From positions 1,426,001 through 1,490,000 of the forward strand of contig PUFA01000070.1 in assembly GCA_003508835.1 (NCBI GenBank): 64,000 nt of DNA, in the 5' to 3' direction. The DNA is from Eonycteris spelaea. Lineage: Eukaryota > Chordata > Mammalia > Chiroptera > Pteropodidae. Shown here in pieces: positions 45,690 through 55,364 of this stretch. The notes beneath the pieces are model-generated. The model did no database searches, had not been told where the DNA came from, and saw only the letters and a list, made by a program, of their open reading frames with translations. How positions within the stretch are numbered: position 1 is the first letter of the stretch; each line of letters opens with the position of its first letter. A program made the position numbers and the translations under genes.

Positions 45690-46497
45690 GAAAATGTTTG
45701 TAAAACATATGTACGGCAAAGTACTTGTATCTAGAACATGTAAAAAAAAAAAAAAACAACTCTGACACCTGAATAATAAGAAAATAACCAAAATTTTAAT
45801 GGGCAAAAGATTTGAACAAACATTTCACCAAAGAAGACATATAGGTCATATATAAACCATGGAAAAATATTCAACATCATTAATTATCAGGGAAATGCAA
45901 ATTAAAACCATGATGAGTTAGCAACACACACCCACTAGAATGGTTAAAATTTAAAAACTGATCATACTAAGTGTTGACAGGGAAATGGAGTGACTGGATA
46001 CACTGCCAGTGGGAATATAAAATGGTATAACCACTTTTGAAAACACACAATAATTTTTAAATTAAACATATATATAATGACCTGGCCATTGTATTACTAG
46101 ATATTTACCCATAAAAAATGAAATACGAAGACTTGTCCACAAATGTTCATCATGGTTTTATTTATAATAATTGAAAACTGGAAACAACCAAAATGTCCAT
46201 ATGTCCATTAAAAAAATAGATAAACAGATAACGGTATATTTATATATATGAATATACTCAGCACAACATGAATAAACTCAAAAAAAAAATACTGAATAAG
46301 AGAAGCCGGGCCAAAAAAAGGTATGTACTGTATAATTTCATTTATACAAAAATTTTAAATGCAAACAACTATAGTGACAGAAAGCAGATGCCCAGGGATA
46401 GGTGCAGGAGAAGATTAAAGGACAGAGAGGAACACATGATAGAAATTATAGAAAGAAAAGAGAAAACTGGGGTTTGGGGACAGAGAAGGTGATGAAA
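45690..46497 (+). mobile_element. old L1 3' region
   Basis: AATGGGCAAAAGATTTGAAC, AAACATTTCACCAAAGAAGA, ATCAGGGAAATGCAAATTAA, CCACTAGAATGGTTAAAATT, AACTGGAAACAACCAAAATG and TATAATTTCATTTATACAAA give the ORF2 C-terminal quarter in order, followed by a short 3' UTR. The copy is heavily decayed, with an A15 run at 45,742-45,756. Confidence 0.85.
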
Positions 46498-46919
46498 AGT
46501 AATTTTTGGTTCTGTTTTCTCAAACTCTTCCACAGACTTAGCCACAGTAGTTAATCAGTGTTATTGTATGAATAAATTAATAAATAAGCAAGTATTGGCT
46601 TTTTTTTTTGGCAGAGCTTAGTTAAGAAGGCAAAGAGAATCATACATAGAACAGTAACTAAAAGTAAATATATACCTTTCTGTGTGTTTAAAGGCGGTAA
46701 ATATTTCAGTAGGTTTCCAAATATTTCAGTAGGCAGCAGTAAAGAAGATGGAAATTAAGAGAGAGAGAAGGGATAAAAGATGTAATAAAACTTTTTGGGG
46801 GTCCCAATTTAGGCACATCCCTATAAAGAATTTGTTTTAGGCAAATGGGGTAATCTGAATATAAATTGGCTATTAGATAATATCGAAACAATCGGTATTA
46901 ATTTTGTTAGCTATGATAT
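46498..46919. other. unassigned sequence
   Basis: A 15-base unit (AAATATTTCAGTAGG) is tandemly doubled at 46,699-46,733 with a 5-base spacer. No family recognised. Confidence 0.4.
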
Positions 46920-47130
46920 TGGATTGTAGCTATACAAAAAGATGTCCACTTTTATTAAGACATAAAAACTGAAATATGAAAAGTAAAACATGATGCCTGA
47001 GATTTACTTATATATGTGGCCAAATCTAGTAATTATGGAAGCTGGATAATAGATGTAGGAGAGTACATAATTTTATCTTCTGTATTTTCATACGTGTATA
47101 CATAGTTTTAGAAGAAAAAGTTTTAACAAT
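46920..47130 (+). mobile_element. possible L1M 3' end
   Basis: ATGCCTGAGATTTACTTATA, TGGAAGCTGGATAATAGATG and TTATCTTCTGTATTTTCATA followed by an A-rich run resemble an old L1M 3' untranslated region. Confidence 0.4.
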
Positions 47131-47728
47131 ATTATTAATCTTTCACACAATTTCAACAAAGAAGTAGTAGAAAGAACAATGAACATATAGTTATAAACAC
47201 GAGGTTTAAGATCAAGATCTAGCACCTTAGAAAATTCACTTGATGTGAACTTCCTCATCAGCACCATAGGGATAAATGGTCCTTTGCCCATTTTAAGTCA
47301 CCAAGCTTGTTTTCAAATGAGATGATGTGTATAAGGGAACTTTGAAATAGAAGTGTTAAAGGTCTACATCACTGCACTAATGATTTAGGTAGAGCCACCA
47401 CTAGCTACATGATGCCTTTGTGCAGAATAGAAAGGAAGACTTCCTCTGGGCGGATGAATTACAGGGAGGTCCCCTCTGGGCCAACACAGTCCCCACAGTG
47501 TAGGCAGTGAGAGCAATGGCACCTGTCAGCCATGTAAAGGGCATGGCATGGTGGGTGAAGTATAGCTGGGTCTCTACCCACTCAGACTCCCACGTTCCCA
47601 GGCTTTCTTCTGTGCTTCTAAGTGCAGTCCAATCTTTTCCCCCTAATGGTGTGCAAGCAGCATATCTGAGTGAGAGAGGGTCTGAGTACTGTGAAAGAGA
47701 GGGGAAGGAGGAAGATTTAGTAGTAGGT
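47131..47728. other. unassigned sequence left of inverted repeat
   Basis: No repeat family recognised. The minus strand is open for 135 codons at 47,401-47,808, running out of the inverted-repeat arm into this region, but shows no recognisable domain. Confidence 0.4.
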
Positions 47729-48054
47729 GCTTTTCTGCCGATGCAACTTTCACTTCTAGAAAGGCTATCCCTGAGTTGCAGAACCAGTAACACCTTTGAA
47801 ACTCCCATTTTACATTAGTTAAGTGAATATTTATTAAACCACTATCATGGGCTGGATATCGAGTAAGGAAGGCGGTGGCATTTAATGAGCACTTACTATG
47901 TGACTTGGGTTTTGCATACATTATTTTACTCGATGTCCTCATCAACCTATATGTAGGTGACGAAGCCTAAACCCAAAGAAGTTAAGCCAGAGCTGGAATT
48001 CAAATCTAGTTCTACGTGTCTTCCATTAGCCTCGATCTTTTAGATAGATTCTGC
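47729..48054 (+). repeat. inverted duplication, left arm
   Basis: This 326-base arm matches the complement of 49,262-49,601 along its length, roughly nine bases in ten by eye. Shared landmarks include CTTCTAGAAAGG, GGGCTGGATATCGAGTAAGG, AAGGCGGTGGCATTTAATGA, TTCAAATCTAGTTCTACGTG and CTTCCATTAGCCTCGA. Inside it lies a MIR SINE (47,878-48,010). Homology continues past the MIR on both sides, so the whole segment was duplicated; it is not a pair of independent SINE insertions. Confidence 0.92.
47878..48010 (+). mobile_element. MIR SINE inside left arm
   Basis: TTTAATGAGCACTTACTATG, GCATACATTATTTTACTCGA and GAAGTTAAGCCAGAGCTGGA with ATTCAAATCTAG follow MIR in forward orientation. The complementary copy is in the right arm. 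Confidence 0.75.
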
Positions 48055-48892
48055 TTTTCTAAGTTTTTATTTGGACAATGATTGGCAAACTCGTAAATTC
48101 CTTGAGGACCCTGGCTACTTGGGAAGCGGGGGAGGAGCCAGCCAAAAGATAAGAAGGGAAAGGAGAAAGACTCAGCAACACAACCACTACCTCCTTCCTT
48201 CATGGCCTTGCCTTGGGCTGCCCAAGCTCTTACCTGCCTGCGTGCAGAGATGCCTTGTTCTTAGAAGATAAGTGAATTATGTGGGCTAAAAGACTCAAGC
48301 CAGAAGCCAGTCAGGGTCAGGTTCCTGCGCCCCATTCTAAGTTATCTTACTCCAAATTACTAAACCAAAGGCCATTATTTCAATATCATAAACCTTATTT
48401 CTAATTAACATGATCTATGCATCTTTCAGAATTACACATTCCAATTAACAGGGAATAGAGTTATGCCTATTGCGTACTGGCACACTAAAATTATCATGGA
48501 AAAAGTAAAAAATTACTTCAATTACATGTAAGTATTGGTCTTTTGTCAGGCTTGTATTGAAATATGGTTTCTTCACATACCACTTAATGGAATTACAGCT
48601 TCATTAAATATATTTACTTGTAACAACATATTCTTCAATATTTTTTTCAAATACCCCTTTTTTGAAATAGCAGCATGTATGTACATCAGTTGCAAGTTCT
48701 GCAATCTCTCGTATCCCATGTTTATGTAATTTGCACCTGAAAAAATTCTTCTGACCTTATTACAAAAGATAATTTTATTCTAGGGAGACACATAAGAACT
48801 GTCATCAGATTTCCTTTGATACTTCCCCATCATGTAATGATTCAGTTTTTTAAAAAAGCTCTACACATTCTATAGGAAGATGATCCCCTCCA
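48055..48892. other. unassigned sequence in inverted-repeat spacer
   Basis: Part of the 1.2-kb spacer between the arms. No repeat family or exon recognised in these 838 bases. Confidence 0.4.
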
Positions 48893-49037
48893 AAAGATTA
48901 TAACTATGTCTGGTGATGGATGTTAACTAGACTCATTGTGGTAATCATCTCACAATACATGCAAATATTGGATCATTATGTCGCACACCTCAAACAAATA
49001 CATTTTGTATCAATTGTATCTCAATAAAAAAGAAAAA
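48893..49037 (+). mobile_element. L1 3' tail
   Basis: TGGTGATGGATGTTAACTAG, AATCATCTCACAATACATGC, ATGTCGCACACCTCAAAC and ATTGTATCTCAATAAAAAAG are the last 145 bases of an L1 3' UTR with its polyadenylation signal and short A-rich tail. It abuts another L1 fragment. Confidence 0.88.
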
Positions 49038-49255
49038 ACTGGCAATACCATATACATTTGCATGACATGGAGCAACTGGAACTCTTATACACTGCAGGTG
49101 GGAGTGAAAACTGGTTTAAGCACTAAAAAAACTGTTTGATGGTATATTTAATAAAAATAGACATACTTGTGTTCTATAACCAAGACAGAAAAAAATAGAT
49201 TCCACTATGCCACAATATTAGCTCTCTTCTAGACACACAGTCCAAATAAAAACTT
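49038..49255 (+). mobile_element. old L1 ORF2 C-terminal fragment
   Basis: ATGGAGCAACTGGAACTCTT, ATACACTGCAGGTGGGAGTG, AAAACTGTTTGATGGTATAT and CAAGACAGAAAAAAATAG resemble the ORF2 3' section of old L1M elements. The L1 tail just upstream is either inserted beside it or a separate event. Confidence 0.65.
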
Positions 49256-49261
49256 AGAAAT

Positions 49262-49601
49262 GCAGTATCTATCTAAAAGTTCGAGGCTAATGGAAGACAC
49301 GTAGAACTAGATTTGAATTCCAGCTCTGCCACTCAATCTAATGGCTTAAGTTCTTGGGGTTTAGGTTTCACTACATATGGGTTGATGAGGACATCAAGTA
49401 AAATAATGTATGCACAACCCATGTCACATAGTAAGTGCTCATTAAATGCCACCGCCTTCCTTACTCGATATCCAGCCCATGATGGTGGTTTAATAAATAT
49501 TCTTTTAATTAATATAAAATGGGAGTCCCAAAGAAGGTTTTACTGGTTCTGCAAATCGGGGACATCCTTTCTAGAAGTAGAAGTTGCATTAGCAACAGGC
49601 T
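49262..49601 (-). repeat. inverted duplication, right arm
   Basis: The complement of the left arm. Main differences: a 12-base stretch (around 49,329-49,342, ending TGGCTTAAG) present only here, two small gaps, and scattered substitutions. The outer bases (AGTATCTATCTAAAAGTTCG at the left edge) mirror the left arm's right edge. It contains the second, oppositely oriented MIR copy. The 96-codon plus-strand frame at 49,313-49,603 corresponds to the minus-strand frame at 47,643-47,945 in the left arm; frameshifting gaps between them argue against coding. Confidence 0.92.
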
Positions 49602-52007
49602 AATTTTCAATAAGCCAAGAGCCTTCTTTACCGTTCCATGCTGCTTACATCTATCTTGGCACTCTCTTCCTCACATTACAGAGGCTCCAGAAATACTGTC
49701 CTTCGTCGGTGTGCATTATAATCTCCAAGAAGTCTTAGATTGTCTGGAAAGCGATCTGGTTAAATCAATTCTTTTTGGCAATGACTGTCTAACACACCCT
49801 GAGATGTTTGCATTTTAAAAGGAAGCCCAGGGTGTGATCCAAAAAGAAAAAAGGAAAACTTGGCAGAATTTCAGGCAACACATCAAACAGAAAAAATGTT
49901 TGTGTGTGGGAGAGGCAACTAGGGTCAATGACAGGCTGAGGACCCACGCCCTTCAGGTATTACATTGAAGCTGCTCGGGAGCCCTTACTGGCACAACGTT
50001 GCCGCTGCCCAGTGTGGCTTCGCTTCCTCTGTTACACTCTGGGGGCCTTTTCTTCCAGATGCCTGCGGCGGCACTTCTTCCTCCCCCAGCACCATCACTC
50101 CGACTCTAGGAAATGTCAGTCAGGAGGACCAAAATTAAAGTTATGTCTCACAGAAAAATGTAAATAACTTCAACAGCTCTCCCCCGCCCCCCCCCGCAAA
50201 GTAGGAATTTGTGATAAAAGAATATTTTTCTTCAGGGAAGACATGATTGAATTACAAACTGCAAAAGTAATTTACCTTCCAGAAATTGGGAATTGTTTGC
50301 ACTATGACCATAGATGCTCCCTGGAGACTAGGCCCAGAATAGCGAAATCCACAAATAATTCCTGGATTAAACTTTTTTACCATCTTTTCTAACCTATCTT
50401 ACCTCAAGTATTGCATCAAAGATGCTAATAAGCAAGAAAGCCAACCAGTTTTACAGATACTAGAACACCACGCCCCCTCCCAAGTGCATTATTTCGGCTC
50501 CAACACTGGTGGGGATCTTAATGAAGAAAGAAAAGGCATAAATAGAGAAACGAGGAAATCATAAGGCCTGGAAAATCTACCAACTGAATGATTGCTGAAT
50601 AAGTAATTATTTACAATTTTTCCCTGAAATAAAATTCTCGACCTTGGCTTTGACAGTGTGAGAGACGGTATTTTCACACCAATACTGTATGAATATCTAT
50701 TACCTTTTATTAAACTATGCTCTCTTTTCTTCTCTTGTCAATGATTTTTTCTTTTAATTCGTAGAGCTCAAAGCAGAAAATAAAATGATGGAAAAGTTTT
50801 CCCAAAAAGTACCAGAAGACCTTTGCTTGGACTTCTTTTTCCCTTTAGATGAGATTAGGTGAAATACCAAGGGAAACTAGAACCATTTCTTAAACTCCAG
50901 CATGTCTTTTTGAACTATCACACCTAGAAAATAAACATTAACTCCTCTGAAGCACAGCGAGAATTTTCCCTCAAAGCCTCTTCACACCGTATCTCAATTA
51001 GGGCCTCTTTGATACCCTCTAGGAGAAAAGTGTCCCGGAAGAACAAGAATTGCCAGCAACAAGCACATCTCCAGAAATGCTGGTGCCAGGTCCCCTAAGT
51101 GGTTTGAATGACAAGAATGCCTTCCCCCGCTACCCCCCACCGCCCCCGCCGCCCCGGGGAGCTTGATCTCCTAGAAATGTGAATAAACACAGCAAGTTCT
51201 CCTTCACATTTGAGATAAGGGAGAGCTCTGAGCCCAAGCTGTCAGCTCCCTAGGGTGGAGCAGCACCTCAGGTGGCCAGGGCCACCCCAGGACAAAGCAA
51301 GCTGAGGCTGGCTCCAAGACCACACCTGCTTGCGGCTGTTCTCAAGGGTTTCCACTGGCTGCTGTCACCACCCCGACCTAACAATTAGGCCAAACCTTGC
51401 ATTCACTCTCACTTCTTTTAATGAAACTCCTTTATCCTCAGGTACCTCCATTCTCTTTCCCCTTGCTTCATGCCCACCGGTGCCATCGAGAAATACTGAG
51501 TAGTGGGGGCGGACACCTAGGAAAACCCTCGAGAAGGGGTGGCTTCTCACCTTTGTTAACCTCAGGGTTACCTCACTTTCCCCTTTTTGAACTCTTCCAA
51601 CAGCTCTTTAAACAGTGTCCACAATAAATGGTGCTACCTGTCACGGGTGCAGCTTTCCTGTCTGAACCTTGACACATGCGAGCACACTTCAGCAATGGTT
51701 ATTTGCACATTCTCCAAGTTTTTGCTGATGTTCAAAGAACGAACAGTGTTGTCTGGTCCTCCATGACGTCCTTCGAGTTGCTGTGCATCCCTTCTGGCCT
51801 TAAGGGGCATTGAGCTGACATCTGCTAGCTACTACAGTACGTGATCTCAGCCATTTGCCTCTGATTGACAGATCCTCAAATTCTGCACTTATTTCTTCTG
51901 ATCTCTGCTGATTCTCTGGCATCTGAGCACGTCCAGCTCCCTTTATCAGGGCACACAGTGGCTCTGGGATCTCTTGCAGCCTGTGGTTCCCCATGGCCTT
52001 GGGGCAT

Positions 52008-52010
<3 letters not shown>
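49602..52010. other. unassigned sequence, less AT-rich patches
   Basis: No interspersed repeat family recognised in 2.4 kb, the cleanest stretch in the window. GC-richer patches lie at 49,970-50,110 and 50,990-51,400. A C-run (CCCCCGCCCCCCCCC) is at 50,181-50,195 and a G4-like block at 51,124-51,155. No exon structure that I could support. Confidence 0.4.
51124..51155 (-). other. G-quadruplex-like block
   Basis: The plus strand has four C-runs (5, 6, 5 and 4) separated by four-base spacers GCTA, ACCG and GCCG. The minus strand therefore fits the G3+N1-7 G-quadruplex pattern. It lies outside any recognised repeat. A CCCCGGGG palindrome forms its right edge. Confidence 0.7.

Positions 52011-52062
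<52 letters not shown>
52011..52062 (+). repeat. (CT)26 microsatellite
   Basis: Twenty-six uninterrupted CT units. The polypurine/polypyrimidine strand asymmetry could form triplex (H-DNA), and length variation is expected. Serine/leucine or arginine/glutamate frames across it are artefacts. Confidence 0.97.
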
Positions 52063-52066
<4 letters not shown>

Positions 52067-52654
52067 CTCCCTCTGCACCACAATACATTCATTCCATTTT
52101 ATTGCCCTTTCTTTTTTTGGAGATGGTGTCAATTTAAATACAAGATGTCTAGAAGTGTGCAGCCTTCCCCAGGCTATGTTAATGGAAGTGGGCCGCTAAT
52201 TTCCTGATGTTTCTTCATGCTCACACAGATGTCTTTATAGCTCACTCTTCACAGAGGTTCAACCCTAAGAGAGTAGGATAAAGCGAGGACACTGGCATCT
52301 TATTCTCCCCTTTCCTCTCCTCCTCCTTCCTGTCTGTTCATCTTCTACTCAAATCAGAAGAATTTTCTTTCACTTCTTGGTCCTTTTTGACAAGGACCTG
52401 CCCCAGATTTCCTTCTCCCCAAAGTGTTATTTAAACTCACCACTTTCCTGGAAATCATACTGACAGAAAGGCTGCAAGAAAACATGATTTCAAGTTGGGG
52501 GAAAGGAGAGTGAAAAATATATTCACTTAATATTTTAACATATTACTCCTGCTACATGCTCCCTCTAGTACATCTCTGTGCCCCTCAAAGGACAGTTATC
52601 TCAGTCTCTTTCTAAGAAAGGAAAGCTTGTCTTATTGTTCTCCATTCATCCTCT
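52063..52654. other. unassigned sequence
   Basis: Pyrimidine-rich in places. No family or exon recognised. Confidence 0.4.
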
Positions 52655-52971
52655 AGGCCTGTGCTAGTCTTTACAGCAGCCACTACTACATGTGACTATT
52701 GAGCACTTGAAATATGCCTAGCTACATTGAATTAAGATGTGCTGTAAGTATATTAAATTACATATCGGACTCTGAAAATCGAGTAAAGAACGTAATATAT
52801 TGCATTCATAATGTTTATATTGCTTATATGTTGAAATAACGGTTTGGATGATTGTGGTAAATGAAATATATTATTAAGATGAAATTCATCACTTCTTTTT
52901 ACTTTTTAATGTGACTATTAGAAAACTTTAAATTACACAAGTTCACGCATCATGTTTCTCTAAACCGTTGC
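52655..52971 (+). mobile_element. hAT-type non-autonomous element
   Basis: ACATGTGACTATTGAGCACT, TGAAATATGCCTAGCTAC, AGATGTGCTGTAAGTATATT, TTATATGTTGAAATAACG, AATATATTATTAAGATG and TTTTTAATGTGACTATTAGA fall in the order of a common mammalian hAT element with a long AT-rich interior. TTTAAATTACACAAG and CTCTAAACCGTTG lie near the right end. The family name is not assigned. No transposase. Confidence 0.65.
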
Positions 52972-53576
52972 CAACTCCATGAGACCTAGGGCAGTTGTTG
53001 ACATTTGCACCAGGGTGGCTACACCAGCTGTTCACGGATGTGGTCAGTTTGGGTCAGTGCCCTCCCATGACAGGTGGTTAAATATTTTTCATGATGGTAT
53101 GGCCATTGGCTAACACAGTGCTGGCACACAGCATTGGTTAGATGACTAAATGAAAATTATTTGGATGATTTCTTCAGTTTCTAAAATTACCATGCAACTC
53201 TGACATGACAGATGATTATATAAATCTGTCCCACTAACCAGATTTCCATTCCCTGCCCTATTATTGAGAAGACAAGCTAGAGCAAGTGTCACATTATTGT
53301 CAAAGCACAAACAAGAAAAAAGCCTCCTGTCCCATCTCTCATGTGGGAGACTTAATTTTCGCTTTTAAGTATCAGCCGAGTGACTACAGCACAAGCCTTG
53401 TGAGTGTTCCTGACTCTATTCCCATCCCAGGCTACACGCAGTGACAGGGCCAGCTTCACACAGAGCTAGGCAGCAGCTGTTTTCATGGCATGAATAGAAA
53501 ATTCCAGAAGAAACTTCTACCCCTAAAATGTCTCCCTTTTTTTCTTTCCCCAGAAAGCTCTTCCCTGCTGATTCCA
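52972..53576. other. unassigned sequence
   Basis: GTGCTGGCACACAGCATTGG at about 53,120 hints at an L2/MIR tail. Nothing firmer. It precedes the MLT1 insertion point. Confidence 0.35.
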
Positions 53577-54012
53577 TGTTATGGGTCGAACCTTGTGCTG
53601 CCAAATTCATACGTCGAAATTCTAACCTCTAGCACCTCAGAATGTGACTTGTTTGGAAACAGAGTTGTTGCAGATACAATTCATTAAGATAAAGTCATAG
53701 TGGAATAGAATGCACCCATAACCCAATATAAAAAGGAGAAATTAGGACACAGACATGCACACAGGAGAACAAGATGTGAAGATCAGGGTGATGCTTCTAC
53801 AAACCATGGAATGCCAAAGATGGCCAGCAAATCACCAGAAGCCATAAGAGAAGCCTGGAGCAGACTCTCCCTCACAGCCCTCAGGAGAAACCAAGCCTGC
53901 TGACAGCTGGATCTCAGACTTCTACCTCCAGAACTGTGAGCCAATAAATTTCCATTGTTTAAGCTATTTGGTCTGTGGTACTTCGTTACAGCAGCCCTAA
54001 AAAATTAGTACA
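53577..54012 (+). mobile_element. MLT1-type MaLR solo LTR, complete
   Basis: A 436-base LTR with TG (TGTTATGGGTCGAACC) and CA (TTAGTACA) borders. The flanks TTCCA (53,572-53,576 region) and TTCCT (54,013-54,017) fit a 5-base target duplication with one change. Internal landmarks: TGTGACTTGTTTGGAAACAG, TTGTTGCAGATACAATTCAT, ACTTCTACCTCCAGAACTGT, the polyadenylation signal AATAAA at 53,943-53,948, and TGTGGTACTTCGTTACAGCA. A solo LTR implies loss of the internal part by LTR-LTR recombination. L2 sequence follows directly. Confidence 0.9.
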
Positions 54013-54240
54013 TTCCTTCCAAGTAAATTAGATTCCCAGTTCTTCCTTCTCATATCACTCGCATCATAGCATTTATTAAATTGGGAAGATTTTTTGCCTG
54101 TGCATGTTTGTATAATGTCCATGTCCCATTTTTCTCCAAGCTTAATGAGACACCAAGTGTCTGTTTTGTCCACCGCTGTACATCCAACATCTAGAAATGA
54201 AGAGTCGCTTCATAAACACATGTTAATGAATACATAGACT
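54013..54240 (+). mobile_element. L2 LINE 3' end
   Basis: ATCATAGCATTTATTAAATT, GTATAATGTCCATGTCCCAT, CCAAGCTTAATGAGACACCA, AGTGTCTGTTTTGTCCACCG and CATGTTAATGAATAC follow the L2 3' untranslated end. The MLT1 LTR inserted at or near its upstream edge. Confidence 0.65.
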
Positions 54241-54624
54241 GCCCTACCATTGGAACCAGACATGCAGCTGGGACAGGACCACACACACAACTCCTCAGCA
54301 GGAAAAGTCAGGAAGCAGGGGACGTGCGCTCACAGGTTGGCTCAGCAGCTCCTTAATCAGAGGAAATGGTGCTATTTATCCGTGTCCTATTCAGCACAGG
54401 CTAGTACGTTGGATTAGTTGGATGGCATCAGGCAGGGATTAGGAGGCTGAGATAAGTTCTCAAAATAGAGCCCTCTCCCTCTGAAGGCTAAAGGCCTCAC
54501 TGTGCATGCCTTTTTGAAGAGGCCAGAAAGGATGTTCCCCTAGGTAGCAGCAACAAACAAGCAAAGGGCACCAAGCCCTTGGCTGTAGGAGGGAAGCCAG
54601 CTAAAGGGAGATAAGTGGAAATTA
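54241..54624. other. unassigned sequence
   Basis: No family or exon recognised. Confidence 0.4.
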
Positions 54625-54862
54625 TCGCAGTAGCTGCCATTTACTGGATCTGGACTAAGTGTCACGCCAAATGCTTGACTTACATCGTTTTATCAAATGT
54701 CCTACCACAAACGCACCAGTTAGTATAATCATTCCCATTTTATGTGAGAAAACTGTGGTTTAGGGAGTTTAAATAATTTGCCCAAGGTCACATAGTTAGT
54801 GAGTGAGAAGCCAGAATTTAAGGCCTGGAGATTGCTGCTCTGATACTTTCCTGGCTTCATGG
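54625..54862 (+). mobile_element. MIR SINE, near full length
   Basis: GCAGTAGCTGCCATTTACTG, TCATTCCCATTTTATGTGAG, AAACTGTGGTTTAGGGAG, AATTTGCCCAAGGTCACATA and GTGAGTGAGAAGCCAGAATT give MIR almost end to end, the best MIR copy in the window. Confidence 0.9.
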
Positions 54863-54934
54863 TCTTGCACACAGCTGGCCTGGATGACTTTCCTGCTGTG
54901 ATCACCAAAAGCTGAAAAACTCATGCTTTACGAA

Positions 54935-55115
54935 GCACTTATCAATGTTGGTTTGCTGTCTATCTTTACCTACTAGACAGCAAAACCTTAGGACAGCTGG
55001 ACTGCGTCTCATTTACATTTGAATCCCCACACTCAATTAGGTTTGCATTTCTACTGCCTAACACAGACTCGGCACACTGGGAGCTCAAACATGTTTGTAA
55101 CACGAATAAATTAAA
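54935..55115 (+). mobile_element. L2 LINE 3' end
   Basis: TACCTACTAGACAGCAAAAC, AGGACAGCTGGACTGCGTCT, ACTGCCTAACACAGACTCGG and ACACGAATAAATTAAAG match the final section of L2. The MER1-like element lies just downstream. Confidence 0.65.
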
Positions 55116-55138
55116 GAAGCACTGCTGATCATCTAAAT

Positions 55139-55356
55139 CAGTGGTCTCCAATCTTTCTGGTTCCAGGGACCAGTGCTCCCATGAGAATCTAATACCCGAT
55201 GATCTGAGGTGGACTGAGGCGGTGATGCCAGTGCTGGGGAGCGGCTGCAAACACAGTGAAGCTTCGCTCAATGGCCCACTGCTCACCTCCTACTGTGCGG
55301 CCTGGTCGCTAACAGGCCACGGACCAGTAGCGGTCAGTGGCCCCAGGGGACCCCTG
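55139..55356 (+). mobile_element. MER1-like hAT-Charlie element with target duplication
   Basis: The left end CAGTGGTCTCC and the right end GGGGACCCCTG are inverted repeats. The 8-base flanks ATCTAAAT (55,131-55,138) and ATCTGTAT (55,357-55,364) agree at six of eight positions, as expected for an old hAT insertion. The interior GAGAATCTAATACCCGATGA, CTGCTCACCTCCTACTGTGC and AACAGGCCACGGACCAGTAG fits a MER1-type consensus with an internal deletion. No transposase. GC content is well above the flanks because the family itself is GC-rich. Confidence 0.85.
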
Positions 55357-55364
55357 ATCTGTAT

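Noticed and set aside
47401..47808. 135-codon minus-strand frame entering the inverted-repeat arm
   Set aside because: No family recognised. The paralogous sequence in the other arm is offset by gaps that break the frame, so coding constraint is unlikely.
49313..49603. 96-codon plus-strand frame that resembles a minus-strand frame at 47,643-47,945
   Set aside because: The similarity reflects the DNA inverted duplication and includes a MIR SINE. It is not a conserved protein.
51800..52207. Open frames with Arg-Glu or Ser-Leu runs
   Set aside because: Translation of the (CT)26 array on either strand. No domain outside the array.
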